Positions 23,130 to 27,458 of a stretch of DNA of 27,458 bases are shown here, one piece after another. Made by a program: the position numbers and the translations under genes. A model generated the notes under the pieces. That model ran no database searches and was not told the origin of the DNA. It saw nothing but the letters and a program-made list of their open reading frames with translations. This DNA comes from an uncultured Eubacteriales bacterium (lineage in GTDB: Bacteria > Bacillota > Clostridia > Oscillospirales > Ruminococcaceae): positions 1-27,458 of the forward strand of contig ONLC01000007.1 in the NCBI GenBank assembly GCA_900318545.1. Direction: 5' to 3'. Position 1 is the first letter of the stretch. The number at the start of each line of letters is the position of its first letter.

Positions 23130-24071
23130 TCAGCTCTGTGCTATCTCATCGGGAGATTTTACTGTAAGAGCTATATTTTCAAGCACTGCTCTCTCATCAC
23201 CGAAGGCTGATTTGCCCTTTGGCGACAGCATCAGCCTGTGAGAGAGAACGTCTGTCATTACTGCCTTGACATCATCGGGAGTTACAAAGCCCCTTCCCAT
23301 TACGAAGGCATAAGCCTTTGCAGCTCTGAGAAGTGCTATGCTTCCTCTCGGAGATACACCGAGCTTTACAAGGTCTGAGTTTCTTGTGGCTGTAACTAAG
23401 CTTAGTATGTACCTTCTCACATTAGGGGCTGCCTGCACCTGCTCGGCAAAGTTCATAAGGTCTGTTATGTCATCAAGTGTCATTACAGGCTCAACGTTTT
23501 TTCCGTATTCATGATTTTCTGCTCTCGACATAATGTCAAGCTCTGATTCATAAGAGGGGTAGCCCATAGATATCTTCATCAGAAATCTGTCCATCTGAGC
23601 CTCTGGAAGATGGTATGTACCGTAGGTCTCAACAGGGTTCTGGGTTGCAAGCACCATAAACGGTCTCGGGAGAACGTGGGTTGTTCCGTCAACAGTGATC
23701 TGACGCTCCTCCATTACCTCAAGAAGGCTCGACTGCGACTTAGGCGAAGCTCTGTTTATCTCGTCTGCAAGAAGGAAATTACACATAGCGGCACCCTCCT
23801 TGTAGACAAGGTCATGAGTCTGAGTATCAACCATTGAGAAGCCCACGATATCCGAAGGCATTACATCGGGAGTAAGCTGTATTCTGTTGAACCTTCCGTC
23901 AACTGACCTTGCAAGTGCCGAAACAAGCTGGGTTTTACCAACTCCGGGAACGTCCTCTATAAGGACATGACCTCCGCAGAGCATAGCCGTGATTATACGC
24001 ACTATAGAGTCGGTTTTACCGACTATTACCTTTTCTATATTCTCAACTAACACGCTTACCTTCTGATTCAT
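23130..24071 (-). CDS. MoxR family AAA+ ATPase
   Basis: MoxR ATPases are AAA+ proteins thought to act as chaperones for vWA or DUF58 partners. The P-loop GVGKT is at residues 43-47 and the Walker B region reads LLADEINRASPKSQ. A TQNPVE sensor 1 region and the C-terminal lid with GVSPRGSIALLRAAKA follow. I chose ATG 24071 because GGAGG lies 7 bases upstream. The ATG at 24077 nearly touches that site. It is the first gene of the MoxR-DUF58-transglutaminase operon, behind its own promoter. Confidence 0.94.
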   Translation of the reverse strand: MNQKVSVLVENIEKVIVGKTDSIVRIITAMLCGGHVLIEDVPGVGKTQLVSALARSVDGRFNRIQLTPDVMPSDIVGFSMVDTQTHDLVYKEGAAMCNFLLADEINRASPKSQSSLLEVMEERQITVDGTTHVLPRPFMVLATQNPVETYGTYHLPEAQMDRFLMKISMGYPSYESELDIMSRAENHEYGKNVEPVMTLDDITDLMNFAEQVQAAPNVRRYILSLVTATRNSDLVKLGVSPRGSIALLRAAKAYAFVMGRGFVTPDDVKAVMTDVLSHRLMLSPKGKSAFGDERAVLENIALTVKSPDEIAQS

Positions 24072-24106
24072 GAACATTCCTCCAAGCTGTATTGGTTTCC
24101 ATTATT

Positions 24107-24135
24107 ATTGTAACACAGTTTCGTGTATTTGTAAA
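24107..24135 (-). promoter_or_regulatory. Promoter of the MoxR-DUF58-transglutaminase operon
   Basis: On the minus strand TTTACA (24135-24130) and TACAAT (24112-24107) are 17 bases apart. Each differs from consensus by one base. Transcription would start near 24100, about 28 bases before the MoxR start. Confidence 0.75.
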
Positions 24136-24156
24136 ATGCCGATTATTTATAGTTGA

Positions 24157-24173
24157 TATAACCTCAGGTTATA
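24157..24173. repeat. Perfect inverted repeat over the methyltransferase stop codon
   Basis: TATAACC-TCA-GGTTATA is a 7-bp perfect inverted repeat whose centre is the TGA stop of the methyltransferase gene. It lies 21 bases upstream of the MoxR -35 element. There is no T tail, so it is not a standard terminator. It could be an operator or a weak end-of-message hairpin. Confidence 0.6.
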
Positions 24174-25303
24174 GCTTTCAATCCTACAACAGTTTCAATT
24201 CCTGTTGTATGTGGGAACAGATCAACAGGCTGTATCGTATCTGCTTTGTAGCCCAGCTTTTTGAGCACTCTGAGATCTCTTGCAAGTGTATCTATACCGC
24301 AGGACACATAGACCACTCTTTTCGGCTTCAGCTCACCTATCGCTTCAAGAAAAGCCCTTGACGCACCTGCTCTCGGAGGATCCATCATGACTATATCGAT
24401 CTGCTCTTTATCCTCGGCAAGCTTTTTCATAAAGCTTCCTGCGTCCTCGGCATAGAAAGCTATGTTTTTGCAGGAATTGAGCTTAGCATTCATACGGGCA
24501 TCCTTAACAGCTTCCTTGTTTATCTCACAGCCTTCGACCTCGGCTCCGTGCTTTTCACAGATAATGCCGATAGTTCCCGTACCGCAGTAAGCATCTATCA
24601 GGCGGCTTCCCTGCTCTATCTGAGCGGTCTTTACTGCAAGCTCATAAAGCTTTTTCGTCTGAGCACTGTTTACCTGATAAAAAGCCGAGGGCGATATCCG
24701 AAAAACACAGCCCAGAAGCTCGTCCTCAACATAGGCCTGCCCTACAAGGGGCTTGCTCTGCCTGCCAAGAGTCAGTTCAAGGCCGCTTGGGTTTACATTC
24801 AGCACAACGCTTGTCACAAACGGACACTTTTTCACCAAAGCCTCAGCAAAGCGCTTCGCCTGAGGCACCGCAGGCTTGTTCACAACAAGCGTTACCATTA
24901 CACCCTCTGAGGCTGTTCTTATCAGCGTGTGTCTGAGAACTCCCTTGCCTGTTTTCGGGTTGTAAGGGTTTATCCTGAATGAACCTAAAAGCGGCTTTAT
25001 CACTTTTATGACCTCTGAGGCACGCTTATCCTCGAGCATACAGTCATCTGTTACGGTCATACCCTTGTCAGATGAGCGGAATACTCCCGAAACTATATCG
25101 CCCGAGCGTGCTGTCTTATAGACGGTCTGTACCTTATTTCTGTAGTGACAGGGCTCATCGGCAGGAATTATCTCCCCTACCCTGCCAAACTGCGATAGCA
25201 GACGCTTTGCCTTCTGATTTTTATATCTGAGCTGTTCATCATAGCTCATTGCAAGCTGACAGCCGCCGCATTTTTTGAACGCTTTACAGACCTTATCGGG
25301 CAT
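24164..25303 (-). CDS. rlmD: 23S rRNA (uracil-5-)-methyltransferase, RlmD/RumA family
   Basis: This SAM-dependent enzyme methylates C5 of uridine in 23S rRNA (U1939 or U747 in E. coli numbering; which cannot be told). Iron-sulfur ligands C6, C12, C15 (CKAFKKCGGC) and C88 are present. DAYCGTGTIGI is the SAM site, DPPRAG is motif IV and the catalytic Cys lies in YVSCGIDTLARDL. The N-terminal TRAM domain of many homologues is missing, giving 379 residues. I chose ATG 25303, with AAAGGA 9 bases upstream. The frame opens earlier at a TTG (25321) that covers that site. It has its own consensus promoter and stands alone. Confidence 0.93.
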   Translation of the reverse strand: MPDKVCKAFKKCGGCQLAMSYDEQLRYKNQKAKRLLSQFGRVGEIIPADEPCHYRNKVQTVYKTARSGDIVSGVFRSSDKGMTVTDDCMLEDKRASEVIKVIKPLLGSFRINPYNPKTGKGVLRHTLIRTASEGVMVTLVVNKPAVPQAKRFAEALVKKCPFVTSVVLNVNPSGLELTLGRQSKPLVGQAYVEDELLGCVFRISPSAFYQVNSAQTKKLYELAVKTAQIEQGSRLIDAYCGTGTIGIICEKHGAEVEGCEINKEAVKDARMNAKLNSCKNIAFYAEDAGSFMKKLAEDKEQIDIVMMDPPRAGASRAFLEAIGELKPKRVVYVSCGIDTLARDLRVLKKLGYKADTIQPVDLFPHTTGIETVVGLKAIT

Positions 25304-25334
25304 AGAGCACTTTCCTTTCAAACAGAATACATTT

Positions 25335-25363
25335 ATTATAGCATTTTAAAGCGATACTGTCAA
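25335..25363 (-). promoter_or_regulatory. Consensus sigma-A promoter of the rRNA methyltransferase gene
   Basis: On the minus strand TTGACA (25363-25358), a 17-base spacer and TATAAT (25340-25335) match consensus at all 12 positions. Transcription would start near 25328, about 25 bases from the start codon. Confidence 0.92.
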
Positions 25364-25381
25364 CCAAAAGTGTGATGAGCT

Positions 25382-25397
25382 AAATCGTTTTCGATTT
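25382..25397. repeat. Inverted repeat in the divergent intergenic region
   Basis: AAATCG-TTTT-CGATTT is a 6-bp perfect inverted repeat, 18 bases upstream of the methyltransferase -35 element and about 95 bases upstream of the GH31 promoter. A second hairpin, AAAAC-TTCG-GTTTT, lies at 25442-25455. Either may be a regulator site. The rest of the 291-base gap is AT-rich with the two divergent promoters. Confidence 0.45.
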
Positions 25398-25490
25398 CTG
25401 TTAAAATATGAACATAATGAAAAGATTTCTTGATAGTTGGAAAAACTTCGGTTTTGAGATAAAAAATTCTTAAAAATCACTTTTTTACTA

Positions 25491-25519
25491 TTGCATTTTT
25501 TATCCAAATGTTATAAAAT
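25491..25519 (+). promoter_or_regulatory. Probable promoter of the GH31 gene
   Basis: TTGCAT and TAAAAT are 17 bases apart. Just downstream, TGTAAACGTATTCG at 25528-25541 matches the catabolite-repression (cre) consensus TGWAANCGNTNWCA at all but two fixed positions. It lies at the predicted transcription start, a usual place for repression by CcpA or another LacI-family regulator. The promoter is fairly likely; the cre call is weak. Confidence 0.55.
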
Positions 25520-25594
25520 AGATGTAGTGTAAACGTATTCGCAGAACTGCTTTTACGTTCGCTCTGAGAATAAAAAATCGGGAGGTATTACAAT

Positions 25595-27013
25595 ATGAAA
25601 TTTGCTGACGGTTTCTGGCTGAATCAAAAGGGCTATGAGGTCAACTATGCAAATCAGGCATTTGAGGTAGAGGAGATCGAGAACGGCTTTATGGTCGTGG
25701 CTACTCCTTACGTTGTTTATAACAGAGCTATGATGCTCGGAAGTGCTAATCTGGAGATCAGGTACACTTCAACTCAGGAGAACTGCATTAAGGTTAATAT
25801 CGTTCACCACAAGGGTTATGTGGATAACGGTCCGCACTTTGTTCTGAATGAGGGTGATTTCAAGCCCTCGGTAACGATCACTGAGAAAGAGGCTGTGCTC
25901 GTTTCCGGAGACACAAAGCTTGTCGTTGACCGTGAGAACTGGGCATTCACATATTACTATAAGGATAAGAAGCTTACCTCGGGCGGCTGGAGATCTACAG
26001 GCGTTATCTTTGAAAGCGAGTACAGAAAGCAGGCAAGAATGCAGCTTGCTGCCGATGACACCTTCTGGAACTATCCTTCTGACCCGCACACAACTTACAT
26101 CAGAGAGCAGTTTGATACAAGCGTCGGTGAGTATTTCTACGGCTTTGGTGAGAAGTTCACAACATTCGCAAAGAACGGTCAGACCGTTGATGTATGGAAT
26201 TCTGACGGCGGTACCTGCTCCGACCAGTCATATAAGTGTATTCCCTTCTATGTTTCGTCAAGAGGCTACGGTGTGTTTGTAAACAGCTCCGACAAGGTTT
26301 CCTATGAGGTATGCTCGGATACTGTTTCAAAGGTTTCGTTCACTGTTCCCGGCGAGTGCCTTGAATACTTTGTATTCGGCGGAGAAAACATCACTGATGC
26401 ACTTTCAGGCTACACCACTCTGACAGGAAAGCCCTCGCTGCCCCCTGCATTCAGCTTCGGTCTGTGGCTGACTACATCATTTACCACCACCTACAATGAG
26501 GAAACTATCAATTCCTTCATTGACGGAATGGCTGAGAGAGATATTCCTCTGCAGGTATTCCACTTCGACTGCTTCTGGATGAAGGGCTTTGAGTGGTGCA
26601 ACTTTGAATGGGACAAGAGCCAGTTCCCTGAGCCTGAGGCAATGCTGAAGCGTCTGCACGAGGACAAGAATCTGCATACCTGCGTATGGATAAATCCTTA
26701 TGTAGGCCAGAGGTCAAGGCTCTTTGATGAGGGCATGGAGAACGGATACTTCATCAAGAACGAGGACGGAAGCGTATTCCAGTGCGATACATGGCAGCCC
26801 GGAATGGCTATCGTTGACTTTACAAATCCTGATGCGTGCAAGTGGTTTGCATCATATCTCAGAAAGCTCTGCGAAATGGGCGTTGACACCTTCAAGACTG
26901 ACTTCGGTGAGAGAATTCCTACAAGGGGCATCAAGTACTTTGACGGCTCCTTGCCTGTTTGCAAGATCTGCTACAGCAGGCGGTCAGAAGTTCCCTGTTC
27001 ACTGGGGCGGTGA
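25595..27013 (+). CDS. GH31 family glycosidase (alpha-xylosidase/alpha-glucosidase), 5' part of a frameshifted gene
   Basis: The product resembles YicI-type GH31 enzymes, which release alpha-xylose or alpha-glucose from oligosaccharides. The N-terminal beta-sandwich (about residues 1-280) includes YFYGFGEKF. The barrel then shows FDCFWM, TCVWINPY and the nucleophile Asp 436 in FKTDFGERIP. Sequence similarity ends at FDGS (Ser 452). The last 20 residues are out-of-frame translation, and a false stop follows at 27013. About 29 codons are missing relative to YicI before the next recognisable motif, which is in another frame. GGGAGG lies about 9 bases before the ATG. There is no signal peptide, so a cytosolic enzyme acting on imported oligosaccharides is likely. 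Confidence 0.87.
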   Translation: MKFADGFWLNQKGYEVNYANQAFEVEEIENGFMVVATPYVVYNRAMMLGSANLEIRYTSTQENCIKVNIVHHKGYVDNGPHFVLNEGDFKPSVTITEKEAVLVSGDTKLVVDRENWAFTYYYKDKKLTSGGWRSTGVIFESEYRKQARMQLAADDTFWNYPSDPHTTYIREQFDTSVGEYFYGFGEKFTTFAKNGQTVDVWNSDGGTCSDQSYKCIPFYVSSRGYGVFVNSSDKVSYEVCSDTVSKVSFTVPGECLEYFVFGGENITDALSGYTTLTGKPSLPPAFSFGLWLTTSFTTTYNEETINSFIDGMAERDIPLQVFHFDCFWMKGFEWCNFEWDKSQFPEPEAMLKRLHEDKNLHTCVWINPYVGQRSRLFDEGMENGYFIKNEDGSVFQCDTWQPGMAIVDFTNPDACKWFASYLRKLCEMGVDTFKTDFGERIPTRGIKYFDGSLPVCKICYSRRSEVPCSLGR

Positions 27014-27458
27014 CTGCTCGGGCAACTACAACTCAATGGCTGAGGTCGTAAGAGGCTGCCTGTCGCTTTGTATCTCGGGCTTCGGCTATACCTCGCACGA
27101 TATGGCAGGCTTTGAGGCTACTGCTCCTGCTGACATCTACAAGAGATGGGCTGCATTTGGAATGTTCTCCTCTCACAGCCGTCTGCACGGAAACCAGTCC
27201 TACAGAGTGCCGTGGCTGTTTGATGATGATTCCAAGGAGCCTGAGTCCTGCTCGAACGTTCTGAAATTCTTTGTTAATCTCAAAGGTCAGCTTATGCCGT
27301 ATATCTGGGCACAGGCTATCAAGACTCACGAGGTGGGCGTTCCTGTTATGAGGGCTATGGTAATTGACTATGCTGATGACCCAACCTGCTTGACTCTCGA
27401 CAGACAGTATATGTTCGGTGACAACATTCTTGTTGCTCCTATCCTCAATGACGAGAGC
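26952..27458 (+). pseudogene. GH31 glycosidase, 3' part in the shifted frame, cut by window edge
   Basis: In the frame beginning TGC CTG TTT GCA (26952 on) the sequence reads CLFARSATAGGQKFPVHWGG and on through GYTSHDMAGFE, SSHSRLHGNQSYRVPW and DRQYMFGDNILVAP to the window end. It has no stop. These are the GH31 motifs expected after FDGS, and the Asp of HWGGD matches the YicI acid/base residue. It has no start codon or ribosome binding site of its own, so it is the continuation of the gene upstream, not a separate gene. The frame change follows a loss of about 89 bases (a length of 3n+2). Confidence 0.85.

Noticed and set aside
26951..27013. The last 20 residues of the GH31 5' frame as a real C-terminus
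   Set aside because: They match nothing expected of GH31, while the other frame of the same bases gives the conserved LFARSATAGG and HWGGD motifs.
1..27458. CRISPR arrays, tRNA or rRNA genes, insertion sequences and prophage
   Set aside because: No spaced direct repeats, tRNA-like folds, transposase or phage motifs were seen while reading both strands.

Overview
The window looks like chromosome of a Gram-positive Clostridia member, most likely a Ruminococcus-like Oscillospiraceae. This is inferred from gene content and order: the yqfC-yqfD-phoH-ybeY-dgkA-era-yqzL-recO cluster, release factor 1 next to a Sua5-type synthase, a lysine riboswitch, and strong GGAGG ribosome binding sites with TTGACA/TATAAT promoters. 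No rRNA, tRNA, CRISPR array, transposase or phage gene was seen. Most of the window is housekeeping DNA on the minus strand.

Layout. (1) 1-3742, minus: a promoter at 3666-3694 drives a DUF951 protein, prfA, a Sua5-type t6A synthase, coaE and a membrane-anchored lytic transglycosylase cut by the window edge. (2) 3704-12353, minus: yqfC-yqfD, then a second promoter and phoH-ybeY-dgkA-era-yqzL-recO-tfoX-like-mutS2-rhodanese lipoprotein, closed by a terminator. (3) 12354-13819, plus: a YlbJ-like membrane protein and a small four-cysteine protein with its own promoter and terminator. (4) 13825-18220, minus: a lysine riboswitch operon, asd-dapA-dapB-tgt. (5) 18330-19703, plus: queA and a small two-helix membrane protein. 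(6) 19669-24135, minus: a MoxR ATPase, DUF58 protein and TgpA-like transglutaminase module, in which the transglutaminase gene carries an in-frame TGA. (7) 24164-25363, minus: an RlmD-type rRNA uracil methyltransferase with a consensus promoter. (8) 25491-27458, plus: a GH31 glycosidase gene that has lost about 29 codons and changes frame before running off the window.

How the genes connect. Region 2 joins ribosome maturation (Era, YbeY), DNA repair (RecO, MutS2) and lipid phosphate recycling (DgkA), as in many Firmicutes. Region 4 makes the lysine/diaminopimelate precursor under lysine feedback. The tRNA modification gene tgt sits at its end and queA diverges from its start, so the two late queuosine steps flank the lysine operon. 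Region 6 is a widespread AAA+/vWA-like/transglutaminase envelope module of poorly defined function.

The most unusual observations are the single in-frame TGA in the transglutaminase gene, the out-of-frame deletion in the GH31 gene, the yqzL gene overlapping recO by 65 bases with its ribosome binding site inside a hairpin, and the placement of tgt under a lysine riboswitch. I found no convincing new multi-gene system.
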